This document shows positions 22,106-33,144 of a stretch of 64,000 nt of DNA, in pieces. Origin of the DNA: Gautieria morchelliformis (lineage: Eukaryota; Basidiomycota; Agaricomycetes; Gomphales; Gomphaceae). A program made the position numbers and the translations under genes. The notes beneath the pieces are model-generated. The model saw only the letters and a list, made by a program, of their open reading frames with translations. It was not told the origin of the DNA and did no database searches. The DNA is taken from contig WHVA01000279.1 of the NCBI GenBank assembly GCA_015179125.1, forward strand, positions 62,001 to 126,000, in the 5' to 3' direction. How positions within the stretch are numbered: the stretch's first letter is position 1; each line of letters starts with the position of its first letter.

Positions 22106-22319
22106 TGTAAAGATGATGATATTATGCCTTGTGTCACAAGGGCACAACATAAATTGACCAAGGAGTGGTATTCTGAATGCTATGTAGTGACAGTGTAAAG
22201 GTAAGATGCGATTGGAACTGCTGACCGGTTCCCACCCATAAACTATACAGTGGGTCCCTAAGGGGCTTACTGGGATTATGTAATAACCAGTGTACAGATA
22301 GATACATAGGTTATTTACA
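22106..22319 (-). repeat. Gypsy C2 3' LTR
   Basis: 214 bp, on minus TGTAAATAACC ... CATCTTTACA. It shares long identical stretches (actatacagtgggtccctaa, gggattatgtaataac) with the C1 LTRs at 51623-51835 and 61041-61253. Confidence 0.85.
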
Positions 22320-22964
22320 CCCTCCCCCTCTATAGACAACTATAGGGTACCACTTAGGACTCATAGAGGTCATCCATGATGGCGTCCTCTAGTGTTTCCG
22401 ATATGATGACACCGTCATCGTATGGGGCCGGCGGAGCACGTCACTCCTCCGGAGACACCTTCGCATCCGTGGGGGTGGTTGGGCGAGGTGGCTCTGCCTC
22501 ACCACTGGCGGGGGTTTCCGCTTGGTTGACGAGGCCGGCGTCCTAGTGGAGTATGGCCTCGACAGCCTGGTCCTCTGCCTGGGGAGAAGGCCGGAAGCAC
22601 GCCAGCTCTTGATCAAGCTGAGCGTGGGTGAGCGGTCGTGGCACCGCGGCCCTCAGGTGGCTGGTCTCGAGGACCTTTTGTTGGCCCTCCCGAGTGGCGG
22701 CACTGAATGCCGTGCCGGTGAGGCTGCGTTGAACGTACTGTTCAATGCGCGCCACTCGTTCTTGAGTGACACGAGCGTAGCGGGCCAGCGATTGCGTAAT
22801 CTTGGTGAGCGGGATGTTGGGGACAGCTCAGCCTCCAACAGGATATAGACCCGTGATGGATAGCTGCAGGCTGGTGCTCTGCAGTGTCAGGCATTCCCTG
22901 CCATCGACAAAGCTTGACCATCGGTTGGTTGAGCCAAACAAGTCGAGGAGTCTCAACTTGAGAG

Positions 22965-23409
22965 TGTCAGGGGACACCCTGTTTTCCATTTCCAGTTCCG
23001 ACTCCACACCCAGTTCCGACTCCATTTCTGACTCCGCTTCCGGTCCCGATTCCATCTCCGCCTCCGCTTTCGGAAATGATTCCGCTTCGGGGAGAACGTC
23101 CACCAGTTCTGTTCGCCTTGCCAGTTCCACTCCAATTTCCGACTTCCACTCTCGGAACAGTGTCGGAAATCAAGCGACTCACGTAACAGGTGGCATCAAG
23201 GGTCGATCAAGGGTCAGGGTGATCAGGGGGATGCAGGGTTGATGGCGGGTGCCAAGTGTTGTCCCTGGCTGCGCAGCGTAGTATAATACGGGCTCGCTGA
23301 CATTGGGGGTCCTTAGACTTTTCTGTTTGGATTTCCCCTTGTCAGGTGAGAATCCCCTCTCTTGTATACTCCGTTCATTTATACATACTTTGGATTTCCC
23401 CTTGTCAGT
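22965..23409 (+). repeat. Family A LTR, truncated long form
   Basis: It begins tgtcaggggacacc and follows the family consensus, including the duplicated ctttggatttccccttgtca stretch, but stops after ccccttgtcagt. The final about 60 bp (ttgtgtggtagtgtgatctcc...) are replaced by C2 sequence, so no target duplication can be read. Confidence 0.8.
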
Positions 23410-23860
23410 TTTCAGCTGCTCCTCAAGCTCTTTTACTTTGGCGCGCTCGACTTCAAGCGCGTCGTCGCGGTCTTCGACTGTGCGTTCCAAGTCCTTGACC
23501 TCCTTTTTGAGGTCATGGTCGTCCCGCAGGGGCTCCTCCCACCTGTCACACGCGATGCCCCTTGGGAGACATCCCCAGACTGCGTCGACAACGTCGCTGA
23601 TGTCTTCATCCTGCAGTTTTACTTTGAGGGTGCCTGTTGTGGCCCGTAAGTGTGCAGCATAATCCACACAGGTGGTGCAATCGTCTGGGTGGACGATTGC
23701 CAAGGCGTCTTCCCATCCTATGATCATCCAGTCTTCCTGGTCAACTGGGGCTCGTAAGATGTCGGCAGCCCCCTATCTTGGTGCCATTGCGCATGTCGCG
23801 GACGTTGACAGATCAACGTCCATCCCATCTTTGGGGGGCATCATCTTCGTGGGGAGATGA
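23410..23860 (-). pseudogene. Gypsy C2 downstream accessory ORF, 5' part
   Basis: It matches the ORF at 53367-53855 of C1: DGMDVDLS-like start, GWEDALAIVHPDDCTTCVDYAAHLRATTGTLK, then a coiled coil (DLKKEVKDLERTVEDRDDALEVERAKVKELEEQL). It is cut by the family A LTR; more of the same ORF is recognisable at 22530-22950. Function unknown. Confidence 0.6.
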
Positions 23861-23905
23861 TGGTGGTTTGCTTCCAAGAAGCGATGCGCCCTCGGGAAGA
23901 TCCAA

Positions 23906-25033
23906 GGCGAGACTGTGTGGCCCAATGGAATGACGCCATATTTGACTTAAACCAGAGATTTGTTGGTTTTTTTGTGACGATGGGACACAGAGGAAGGGGA
24001 CAGCACCGACTGGGTGTTGTGGCGAGTTACAGACGGATGGAACAAATACATGTAAACTACTGCATTTTGTAAAGAATAAGAGTGCTTAAGAGTGATATTG
24101 AATAGAAGTATGATTCAGACTTCGAGGCGAAGTCGAATCGAGTGTAAGGTTTATTTGGGTAAGAATAGATTGTGCAGGACTTATACGCAGTGAGACAAGT
24201 GTAACACAGGTAGATGTATCACAGAGCGAAAGCTTGTATGAGAAATGGGTGAGTTAGATTAACTGGCTATCTGGGGTACACACAGTGACTATTTAACCAT
24301 TTGTGTGTAGGGATCTAGTACGAAAGGGTGCAACCGGCGCGAGTGGGTGTGCATGTGAAGTATGAACTAGGGGAATTGTAATGCCGGATGCTGCGGTTTG
24401 TATGTATCCTAGCTACCAAAAGAGAGAAAGATAATATGTGTGTTATGATAGAAGGAGTTTGATCAGAAACGGGTGGCGCGGTGGAAGGAACAGATGGAAA
24501 GAAAACGGAAGGGATGTGCGCGCGGCAGACTAGCTGTCATGCTACTCCATGGATCAGGTGGTCTCGGGCTTGGGGATGGGTCCGCGGCTCGCTGCATCAA
24601 TTGCTGATCCGAGGTTCTGTGTAGGGATGTGGCCATGTGGGTACGCATGGGTCTAGGGGGTCGTATGTGGGCTGGAGGGGATCAGGCGGCTGATGCAGGT
24701 GTATGTGTGCGGTGTGAGTGTGTGGCGTCGGTGAGTGGTGTTTTGTGTGCGGATTCATGACATATTTGTCAGTCATGGCTCGGCAACTTGACATGCCGAT
24801 GACTCGACATGGCTTGCAAACCCATAAACATAACCAAGATTGCCTCAATTCGTGATGGTGGGGCCCCACACTTGTGGATAGGGCTCGGCGCCATACTGTA
24901 TACGATTAGGACAGTATATCGTAGGGCCGACTTACGGTTGCTCTGTAGCGTATCCGGATCACCAAACTGCTCGATGGTATGGGTACAGCGGTATGACAGC
25001 TGTATTACCGGCATACGTGCTGTACGGGATATG
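23906..25033. other. No gene or repeat recognised
   Basis: No long open frame with familiar motifs on either strand. The text is purine-rich and mixed, with a few short direct words only. It may be the untranslated flank of a host gene or an old repeat beyond recognition. Confidence 0.4.
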
Positions 25034-25038
25034 TGTGA

Positions 25039-25527
25039 TGTTGGGTGCATTTATGCTCCTGCACCAAAATCAAGCATAATATGTTCAATTTATTGTGTGG
25101 TGTTTCCAATTGTTTCTCACACTGTTCTTGTACCATGCATCCATTTCTCTGCTTATTTTCGAAATTTTCCAGTCACTCCCTATCTCTCCATTCTACTCTG
25201 TTATTTCTATTTTCATAGGCGGCTGCACCCAGCGGAGTTTGAAATGACTTCGACGCGCGAGCCCTTGGGCGCTAAAGGGCCGGGTGCACGTATATGCCTT
25301 CTGAGACAGGATTGTACTCCTCTCTCAGTGACAATAAATTCACTGAGAGAGGCGAGTAGTATTCTTCATATTTACATAGCATGTTGACTGAAAATCATGT
25401 AGTGTGTTTGATTCTAGGTACTGTATTAATATATCAGTGACAATAAATTCACTGAGAGAGTGTATTTGATTCTAGCTTTCTAAGAACTCTACCGAACCTT
25501 CCCTACCATAGCCCCTAGTTGCTAACA
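25039..25527 (+). repeat. Family D LTR, left copy
   Basis: 489 bp from tgttgggtgcatttatgctcc to cctagttgctaaca. The first 60 percent match the other D LTRs; the last part diverges and ends GCTAACA where other copies end TCCTCTACA, so this is a D subfamily. It keeps the ctctctcagtgaca / ttcactgagagag palindrome twice. Confidence 0.82.
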
Positions 25528-25739
25528 AGGTGAGTGCCCAAGTTGTTATGAGCTCCGCCGTGAGTCTAATGGACTTTAGGATAAGGACACTACAGCATTC
25601 ATATGGGATACCCACAAGTTTGTAGCTACTTTTTGGAACGTAATCTCGGAGAGCACTCCCCATCTCTGTGTCGGCACTCCCATTTGCGCCTGAATGTTCG
25701 ATAGTGTCACAGACGTACCTACCAGAATTTCCAAGACTA

Positions 25740-26203
25740 CTCCGCATAGAAGCAGGGAAATTGATGATGTGGTCAGCTATTGAAAACATCTTGGTAGGCC
25801 ACAGCCTCCATGTCTCATCGGTAGCATTCTCGCACGACAGCAAGCGCGTTGTCCCCGGGTCTTATGACGAAACGATCCGTGTGTGGAATGCAGACACCGG
25901 GGAGGGCATTTCAGCACCAATCGCAGGTCAGGCTAGTCAGTAGCTGTTATCTTCATTTGTAATGCAAAATCAGCTAATATCCTTCCCACAGCTAAGGGGC
26001 CTGGGTTACGAAACGACTCACAGCTCAAAAGTGGCTGGGTACTAAACACGCACTCAGAACTTTTATTCTGGGTTCCACCCTGGTCCAGGTTAGGTCTCTG
26101 GTGGCCGGCGAACACTGCTATTATCACGAAGCGCTCCACAAAGCTTGATCTCAGCCAGTTTGAGCATGGCAGATTGTGGATGCAATACAGAGAGGCCATA
26201 TGA
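25740..26203 (+). pseudogene. NACHT-WD40 (NLR-like) protein, C-terminal fragment
   Basis: The first block holds one WD40 repeat (VGHSLHVSSVAFSHDSKRVV, GSYDETIRVWNADTGEG). A plausible 65-bp GT-AG intron (25927-25991) follows. The second block (25992-26203) reads LKSGWVLNTHSELLFWVPPWSR, GLWWPANTAIITKRSTKLDLSQF and ends at TGA 26201-26203. That tail (LLFWVPPW...RAGL, TKLDLS.FVHG) is the usual C-terminus of agaricomycete NACHT-WD40 proteins, which are proposed to act in non-self recognition. The N-terminal effector, NACHT and most WD repeats are absent. The fragment sits between two family D LTRs and still has its intron, so it was not captured from spliced mRNA. Confidence 0.75.
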
Positions 26204-26210
26204 TTGCCAG

Positions 26211-26478
26211 AGCCCTTGGGCGCTAAAGGGCCGGGTGCACGTATATGCCTTCTGAGACAGGATTGTACTCCTCTCTCAGTGACAATAAATTCACTGAGAG
26301 AGGCGAGTAGTATTCTTTATATTTACATAACATGTTGACTGAAAATCATGTAGTATATTTGATTCTAGGTATTATATTAATACATCAGTGACAATAAATT
26401 CACTGAGAGAGTATATTTGATTCTAGCTTTCTAAGAACTCTACCGAACCTTCCCTGCCATAGCCCCTAGTTGCTAACA
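26211..26478 (+). repeat. Family D LTR, right copy, truncated
   Basis: 268 bp matching 25259-25527 from agcccttgggcgctaaaggg to gttgctaaca. The outer edge is followed by TGTGA. The missing left half starts at the junction with the WD40 fragment. Confidence 0.8.
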
Positions 26479-26483
26479 TGTGA

Positions 26484-27613
26484 CACTTAATATGTATTAC
26501 ATCCACGGTCAATATCTAGGTAGATGTTTCTTATTCACCCAGCTTCCCCCATGGCAACTTGAGGGCTTGTTTGACAATCATCAGCATACGGAGAGTGTGT
26601 GCAAGGGCAGACTGGCGCGCTGCAAGGATATCATATCGCGTCCAACTGGGAAGATGCACTCCACTGCGACAGCGGACATGCAGCATATGAGTCAAAGAGC
26701 GGGTACAGTAAATAAATGAATAAAAACGTGTACGAGGTATTGTCATGATATTGCATGCGAGTTTGCTTTGATGGTGCTTGGGGGTATGTGTCTTACACGT
26801 TGCCGGGGAAAGTAAATTTTCTTGGTGACCCGGAACTACCACTCGGTATGTGAGATAGCATTTGCTTCTGAATGATGGACTCTGAGGGGTTGATGCCGAT
26901 GACAAGGGCAAAGAATGTTAGTTGGGCTGTGCCTGACCTTCATGGAAGCCCGAACTACCACTCGGTATGTGAGATGATAGCATTTGCTTGTGAATGATGG
27001 ACTCTGAGGGGTCGATGCCGATGACAAGGCCAAAGAATGTTAGTTGGGCTGTGCCTGACCTTCATGGAAGCGCATATGAGCACATAGTGGGGTGATGTAC
27101 GATTCATATACGGTTCGGATAGACTTTTCAACCCTCCATATAAAGTGAGATAATTGCTGGAGACAGAGTATTTACCTGTGCCACACTCAAGGTCTACGGC
27201 GAGCTCCCACTGGGAATGTTTGCTTCGCCGATGATATGCGTACATGAATGTGTACACATGCCATGCACCGTCCCCGCACACGGCATCAGAGCATCTGGAC
27301 CCGTGGGGAGGAGATCAACAACCACGAGGAGCGTGTCGGCACGGCACCTGAAGAGGCATTCAAGGGGCAGCGGGAAGGTGGTGGGGCTGGGGGGTGGGCA
27401 CGCGATCACGGGGAGGGTGAGGCAGCGAGTGCGTGGGCGCCAGGACCTGGGGGCCTGGAGAGGAACGCCAGGAGGTGCACGCAGTATACGACAAAGCGCA
27501 TGGTGGGAAGTGTTGGGTAGCACGAACTTGTTGCATGGGTACTTGTGTAGTATCAGGCAATGTTTGAAGCATAGTTACCTGACATAACTGGGTCACCGTG
27601 ATACAATCAGATA
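26484..27613. other. Unassigned region with a tandem duplication
   Basis: No gene recognised. At 26836-27068 a unit of about 117 bp (aactaccactcggtatgtgag ... gacctucaug-type end gaccttcatggaagc) occurs twice in direct tandem with few differences. The rest has only short frames without motifs. Confidence 0.5.
26836..27068. repeat. Two-copy tandem direct repeat, about 117 bp
   Basis: Copies at about 26832-26948 and 26949-27068 share gaatgatggactctgagggg and ttagttgggctgtgcctgac. Differences are few, so the duplication is recent relative to the surroundings. Confidence 0.8.
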
Positions 27614-27875
27614 CTAGCTAATATACCCGTGCTTCACACTGGGTTAGTTAAGGTTAACATTGCACATGGGTAGTTAATAGAATCAAAGAATTATTTGGTG
27701 AAATGAAACTACATATTTAATCAGGTTTTAGCAGCACCTCTTTGTATACAATATTAAATGTTGTATTCCCCTTCCCTAAAGAACATGGACTCTGTTACAA
27801 TTAGTGCAACATAAAACTGTCCATGTGAAAATACTGCATATTGCAAGTCTATTCCTACTGAGCCCCTGTGCTGCA
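27614..27875 (-). mobile_element. Old Helitron 3' end with helicase C-terminus remnant
   Basis: On minus, a decayed PIF1-helicase tail can be read at about 27858-27730 (GIDLQYAVFSHGQFYVAL, then NIVYKEVLLKP-like text). It runs into a 3' terminus that ends in a small hairpin (cccgtgcttcacactggg on plus) and CTAG at 27614-27617. Helitrons end in CTRR after a short hairpin. The sequence differs clearly from the Helitron at 42875-49478, so it is another, older family. Only the last about 260 bp remain. Confidence 0.65.
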
Positions 27876-27987
27876 CACCAGGATGTGGCACAGCACTGGG
27901 TAGGGACCGCCGGTGCAAGAGAGCTACACTCTCTTTAGTATGATGTCATGTTGTGCCACCGATTGTTCTCACAGTATATAGTGGGTC

Positions 27988-28413
27988 TGTCAGGGGACAC
28001 CCTGTTTTCCATTTCCAGTTCCGACACCACACCCAGTTCCGACTCCATTTCCAACTCCGCTTCCGGTTCCGATCCCATCTCCGCCTCCGCTTTCGGAAAT
28101 GATTGCGCTTTGGGGAGAACTTCCACCAGTTCTGTTCGCCTCGCCAGTTCCACTCCAATGTCCGACTTCCACTCTCGGAACAGTGTCGGAAATCAAGCGA
28201 CCCGCGTAATAGGTGGCATCAAGGGTCGATCAAGGTCAGGGAGGTCAGGGAGATGCAGGGTTGATGGCGGGTGCCAAGGGTTGTCCCTGGCTGCGCAGTG
28301 TAGTATAATACGGGCTCGCTGACATTGGGGGTCCTTAGACTTTTCTCTTTGGATTTCCCCTTGTCAGTTGTGTGGTAGTGTGATCTCCACAACTAGCCAG
28401 GGTTTCCCTTACA
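27988..28413 (+). repeat. A2 5' LTR (family A, short form)
   Basis: 426 bp from tgtcaggggacacc to ggtttcccttaca, followed directly by the untranslated leader and gag. It lacks the extra duplicated segment of the A1 LTRs. Confidence 0.9.
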
Positions 28414-28600
28414 GCAGAAAAGTCTCTCCCCTAGAGGACCGGCGGTCGTACTGCGCGTTGCAGCCGCCATAAGTGCGTTCGGAATCGGAGACAGCGACTC
28501 GGAGATCGCAACCTCTTCTGCACACACGGCGTACGACAGCCCTTCTTCTTACGTCGAGCTCCCAACCCCGGAACTCCCATCCCACATTTCTCCTTCCGAC

Positions 28601-29773
28601 ATGGAGCCGGACGATCGTCTTCGGAATATGGAGGAGGAATTGACGCGGAACCGGATGAAGACCGACGCGATTGAAACAGCCTTACAAGCGATTTTGGCTA
28701 AGTTAGATATTCCACAAAGTGGTGGAAATGAAATCCTGGATGATCCGGATTTTGGAAAAGCGGAACTAGCGGAAGAGAGGATGTCCGCGAAGTTAGCAAA
28801 GGTCAAACCCACAACTCCGGCAGACTTCGACGGAGATCGGGAGAAGGGATGCACATACTTCAACACATGCAGCATCTACTTCGCAATTGTCGGAGACCTC
28901 TTTCCGAACGACCAGGCTCGGATTCACTGGGCATTGTCCTTTTTCAAGTTGGACCGCGCAGCCCGTTTTGCAAACAAGGTGATCCGACATGAAGCGAAGG
29001 GCAAGGGGAACTACTTCCGGGACTGGGACGCCTTCGAGAACACATTTTCCAACCAGTTCTGCCCAAAAAACAAGCAGCTCACAGCCCTTACGAAGCTCGA
29101 GGGGACAAGCTGGTGCCAGGCCAAGGATCCGGTCGATGACTACATTGATCGCTTCCAGGAGCTCAACCTTGTGGAGTATGACGACGACAAGACCATCGTC
29201 ATCAAATTCCGACGAGGACTTGATCTGACACTCCAGAACCAAGTCGCACTGCTTGGGGATGGAGCTCCGGATTTTGATGACCCGGAAGGGTGGTACCAAG
29301 CTGCACAGAGGGTGTCCCGGAACAGGGAAGCAAATGAGGCCTTCGTGGAGACAAACCGGAACATGACACGCAGTTCCGCTCGTCCTACTCCACCTGTGCC
29401 AAAACACGAAAGTGCATTCATTCCCACACGGAAGGTATTTCCGATGCTTGTTCCGCCTGCTCCTATTAGGAACCCTAGCCCTCCTCCCTCGAAGAGTGGC
29501 CCTACCCCGAGAGATGTTGACCGCATCCGCGGAAAAGACCGCGGAACTATCACCTGCTTCCGATGTCAACAACCAGGCCACTATGCTCACGAGTGCCCCC
29601 AAGCATTTGACATCCGGCTTATGACCACAGAGGAGAAAATCGAACTCCTTCCAGAGTTCCTCGCACTTGCGAACATAAGCGGAGTGCCCACTGCGGAAGG
29701 AATGTCCGAAAATGCGGAACATGGTGCATTGGAAGCGGAAGATGCGTCGGATTCTGTGACGCGCAGCGGGTGA
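28601..29773 (+). CDS. gag: Gypsy A2 gag
   Basis: A 390-residue frame matching A1 gag almost throughout: DDRLRNMEEELTRNRMKTDAIE near the start, capsid-like middle (YFNTCSIYFAIVGDLFPNDQ), and the zinc knuckle CFRCQQPGHYAHECPQ near residue 325. The chosen ATG is the first in the open part; A1 has a start about 40 codons further upstream. The pol frame begins at the gag stop in the minus-one register. Confidence 0.87.
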   Translation: MEPDDRLRNMEEELTRNRMKTDAIETALQAILAKLDIPQSGGNEILDDPDFGKAELAEERMSAKLAKVKPTTPADFDGDREKGCTYFNTCSIYFAIVGDLFPNDQARIHWALSFFKLDRAARFANKVIRHEAKGKGNYFRDWDAFENTFSNQFCPKNKQLTALTKLEGTSWCQAKDPVDDYIDRFQELNLVEYDDDKTIVIKFRRGLDLTLQNQVALLGDGAPDFDDPEGWYQAAQRVSRNREANEAFVETNRNMTRSSARPTPPVPKHESAFIPTRKVFPMLVPPAPIRNPSPPPSKSGPTPRDVDRIRGKDRGTITCFRCQQPGHYAHECPQAFDIRLMTTEEKIELLPEFLALANISGVPTAEGMSENAEHGALEAEDASDSVTRSG

Positions 29774-32700
29774 GATGTGTGCCCCTGCTGCCTGTACATA
29801 ACTGGTTTGCCTGTCTTGAAGTAGAGAATGAAAAGCCCCCACTCCCCTCACTTCGTACAGACCCACCGGATAAAGTCACACAAAAGCCAAATCCGACACC
29901 CCGTCTATCCCGCATCTGCCCTTGGGAGAGACGCCTTCCGAAGCGCTATGTTGTTGCTGCCACCCCTGGCCCCAAGTCACTAGTCATTAAGGTGGAGATC
30001 CAGACGACAGATACGGCGGAAGTCAAATCCGGACCTGCCCTTGTCGATTGCGGGGCCACTGGTCAGTTTATGGATCGGGACTATGTGGAACGGAACCGAC
30101 TGACCACGCGGAAGTTGCAACGTGCAATCCCTGTGTTCAATGTGGATCGAAGCCCCAATGAGGCAGGGTCCATCACGGAGATAGTAGACACAATTCTCCG
30201 CTACGATGGACACTCGGAATGCACTTCCTTTGCAGTCACCAGCCTGGGGAAGAAAGACATCATCCTCGGATTTACCTGGCTCCAGGAGCACAACCCGGAG
30301 ATCAATTGGCAGACTCGGAAGGTACTGATGAGTCGATGCCCAGCCAAGTGTCACATGTGCCGATCGGAGGTGCGGAAGGAGCGCCAGGAGCAGCGGAAGA
30401 CCGAACGGCTCATACAGACATGTCGTTCTGGCCCCCATCGACTGCTTGCAGAAGAAGACTCGGAAGCGGAATTTGAACCGGGTCCAAGTTCCGATTCCAA
30501 TTCCGATTCCGACTCCGATGTCATCCGACTCGGCCGGGAAGACACTCTGGCGGAAGGGGAGCGCTTGCTGTATGTAAACCTTCCGCCGGAAGTGGAACAC
30601 ATCCGCGCCACCGGAAATATTTCGCAACGCCTTGCTGAAGCCTCCAAGAGGCATGATAGAGTAGAGGCGGAAATTCCGGAGTACCTGCGAGAGTTCGAGG
30701 ACATCTTTTCCAAGGAGTTGTTTGATACCCTGCCTCCACGGAAGCTGTGGGACCACGCCATCGAGTTGGAGCCTGGGTCAAAGCCCACCAACTGCAAAGT
30801 CTACCCGCTGTCACCCAAGGAGCAGGTAGAGCTCGATGCATTCCTTGCGGAAAACCTCCGTACAGGGAGGATCCGCCCCTCCAAGTCACCCATGGCATCT
30901 CCGGTGTTCTTCATCAAGAAGAAGGACGGCTCGCTCAGCCTTGTGCAGGACTACCGGGCCTTGAATACGATCACGAACAAGAACCGGTACCCCATTCCAC
31001 TCATTTCCGAACTGATCACACAACTCCGCGGGGCGAGGTACTTCACTAAGCTGGATGTCCGCTGGGGCTTCAATAATGTCCGGATCCGGGAGGGAGACAA
31101 GTGGAAGGCCGCATTCCACACCAACCGAGGACTCTTTGAGCCACAGGTCATGTTCTTTGGCCTCACCAACAGTCCTGCCACGTTCCAGACAATGATGAAT
31201 GACATTTTCCGTGACATGATAGCAGAAGGGGTTGTCTGCGTCTACCTCGATGACATCCTCATCTTCACAAAAACAATGTCCGAACATCGGGAAGTCGTGC
31301 GGAGAGTGCTGGAACGGCTCCGGGAGTACAACCTGTGTCTCAAGCCGGAAAAGTGCGAATTTGAGCGGATGCGGATAGAGTATCTTGTGGTGATTGTGTC
31401 GGAAGGAAAGGTGGAAATGGACCCAGTCAAGGTTTCCGGTGTGTCGGATTGGCCTGTGCCGCGGAACAAGAAGGAGGTCCAGTCCTTCATTGGGTTTGTC
31501 AATTTCTACCGGCAGTTCATCAAGGACTTCTCCTGCCACGCCCGTGCCCTCTTCGACCTCACCAAGAAGGAGGTTGGATGGCGGTGGGGAGAGCCGGAAC
31601 AGGCTTCCTTTGACAAACTCAAGGAGCTGATCACTTCCGCCCCGGTCCTGATCTTTCCCGACGACTCTCGCCCTTATCGAGTCGAGGCGGATTCTTCCGA
31701 CGCAGCTACCGGAGCGGTCTTGTCACAGCAGTCATCGGAAGATGGTGGGGGGTGGCATCCAATTGCCTTCTTCTCTAAGAGCCTTAGTCCAGTCGAGCGG
31801 AACTATGAGATCCATGACAAGGAGATGCTGCATCCGAGCGCTGGAGGAGTGGCGACACTTCCTCGAGGGTGCTCTATGCCCTTTTGAGATCTGGACAGAC
31901 CACAAGAACCTCGAGTATTTCCGCACGTCTAAGAAACTAAACCAACGACAAGCACGGTGGTCCCTACACCTGTCCCGGTTTGACTTCATGCTCCACCACC
32001 GCCCCGGCCGCACCATGGGCAAGCCCGATGCCCTATCGCGCCGCGCGGATCATGGAAGCGGAAGTGGAGACAACGCGGATATGACACTGCTCCGCCCAAG
32101 TCTCTTTGCAATCCGTGCCCTAGAAGGAGTGACTGCAGTTGGGGCGGAAGCGGAAATGCTCCGGGATGTCCGGAGGCAGTACCGGAATGGAGAGAAGGAG
32201 GAGTCGGTGGTGAAGGCAGTGGAGGAACTCCAGAAAGGGCACTCACGGTCTGTACGGGAAGCGGAATGGTCGGAACGTGATGGACTGCTCCACTTCAGAG
32301 GCAAGGTCTATGTTCCAGGTGGGGCAGACCTCCGCCGTCGCATCGTGTCCCAGCACCATGACACACGGGTCGCTGGGCATGCTGGCAGGTGGAAGACGCT
32401 GGAGTTAGTCGCTCGGAATTACTGGTGGCCTCAGATGTCCCGCTACATTGGACAGTATGTGAAGACATGTGACCTTTGTCTCCGAACCAAAGCGCAACGA
32501 CATCCGCCCGTCGGAGAACTTGTTCCGCTTCCGATTCCCGAGTCCCGCTGGGACACCATCAGTGTCGACTTCATCGTTGAACTCCCAGAGTCTCATGGCT
32601 ACGATGCGATCATGAACGTCGTGGATTCGGTAAGCAAGGTGTCCCACTTCATTCCGACGCACACGACGACCACAGCCCTCGGAGCGGCCCGCCTGTTCCT

Positions 32701-33063
32701 TGCACATGTCTGGAAGTTGCATGGGCTCCCAAAGCAAGTTGTTTCCGACCGAGGTCCGCAGTTTGTCGCGGAACTGACTCGGGAGCTCTACCGACTGCTC
32801 GGCATAAAGCTGGCTACCATCACGGCGTACCATCCGCAGGGTGACGGACAGACGGAACGGGTCAATAAGGAGTTGGAGCAATATCTCCGCCTCTTTGTCA
32901 ATGAGAGGCAGGATGACTGGGATGAATTACTTCCGCTGGCGGAATTCCAATACAACAACCATGTCCATTCCGCCACACAACAGACTCCCTTCATGCTCGA
33001 CTCCGGACGACACCCGCGGATGGGCTTCGAACCACGCCAGGCTGACTCCCGACTCGAGACGGT
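29770..33063 (+). pseudogene. pol: Gypsy A2 pol: protease, RT, RNase H, integrase (C-terminus missing)
   Basis: Protease (ALVDCGATGQFMD), RT (FFIKKKDGSLSLVQDYRALN, FFGLTNSPATFQTMM, YLDDILIF), RNase H (YRVEADSSDAATGAVLS, NYEIHDKEM) and integrase (GHAGRWKTLELVARNYWWPQ, VVSDRGPQFVAELT, YHPQGDGQTERVNKELEQ) are all recognisable. The long open part is 29770-31887. The integrase ends within the C-terminal domain at 33063, where foreign LTR sequence begins. It is a fossil. Confidence 0.88.
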
Positions 33064-33065
33064 CC

Positions 33066-33132
33066 TCTCTGACCTCTGCCTTCCAACTCAATTTCTGATA
33101 TCCAACTTAACTCAATTCTTGAACCCTTACCT
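33066..33132 (+). repeat. Fragment of a second G-type LTR at the Helitron array edge
   Basis: The 67 bp tctctgacctctgcct ... gaacccttacct match 37299-37361 and 40899-40964, that is the sequence directly left of each H2 Helitron terminus. It marks the left edge of the duplicated unit against A2. This copy has caa where the others have cga at two sites. Confidence 0.7.
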
Positions 33133-33144
33133 CTAGGTGGATAC

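Larger units (their letters stand above)
22106..23905 (-). mobile_element. Ty3/Gypsy element C2, 3' end only
   Basis: It has a 3' LTR (22106-22319), the purine tract ctatagagggggagg just inside it, and the region between LTR and integrase that in C1 holds an accessory ORF. It stops at about 23905, so pol, gag and the 5' LTR are missing. A family A LTR (22965-23409) interrupts it. Broken, several breaks. Confidence 0.8.
25039..26478 (+). mobile_element. Family D LTR pair enclosing a host NACHT-WD40 gene fragment
   Basis: A full LTR (25039-25527) and the 3' portion of a second (26211-26478) are in the same orientation, and the whole is flanked by the 5-bp duplication TGTGA (25034-25038 and 26479-26483). 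The internal 683 bp contain no gag or pol but the tail of a host gene on the same strand. The shared LTR part differs at about nine positions in 268, nearly all C/T or G/A transitions. The simplest reading is one non-autonomous element that captured host sequence, or an element whose interior was replaced. The truncated right LTR is unusual. Confidence 0.65.
27988..33063 (+). mobile_element. Ty3/Gypsy element A2, 3'-truncated
   Basis: Plus-strand sister of A1: 5' LTR 27988-28413 (short form), gag 28601-29773, pol 29770-33063. It stops in the integrase C-terminal part and joins a family G LTR fragment, so the chromodomain and its own 3' LTR are missing; the A LTR at 33145-33626 is a separate insertion in opposite orientation. 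It appears broken by about one break in pol plus the terminal loss. Internal sequence is very close to A1. Confidence 0.88.

Noticed and set aside
25668-25943. A small intact WD40 protein gene
   Set aside because: The frame holds only one WD repeat and reads into an intron; the following exon-like block shows it is the tail of a larger gene.
28793-29866. 357-residue minus-strand frame opposite A2 gag
   Set aside because: It is the reverse-strand shadow of gag; the same shadow appears opposite A1 gag. No motif of its own.
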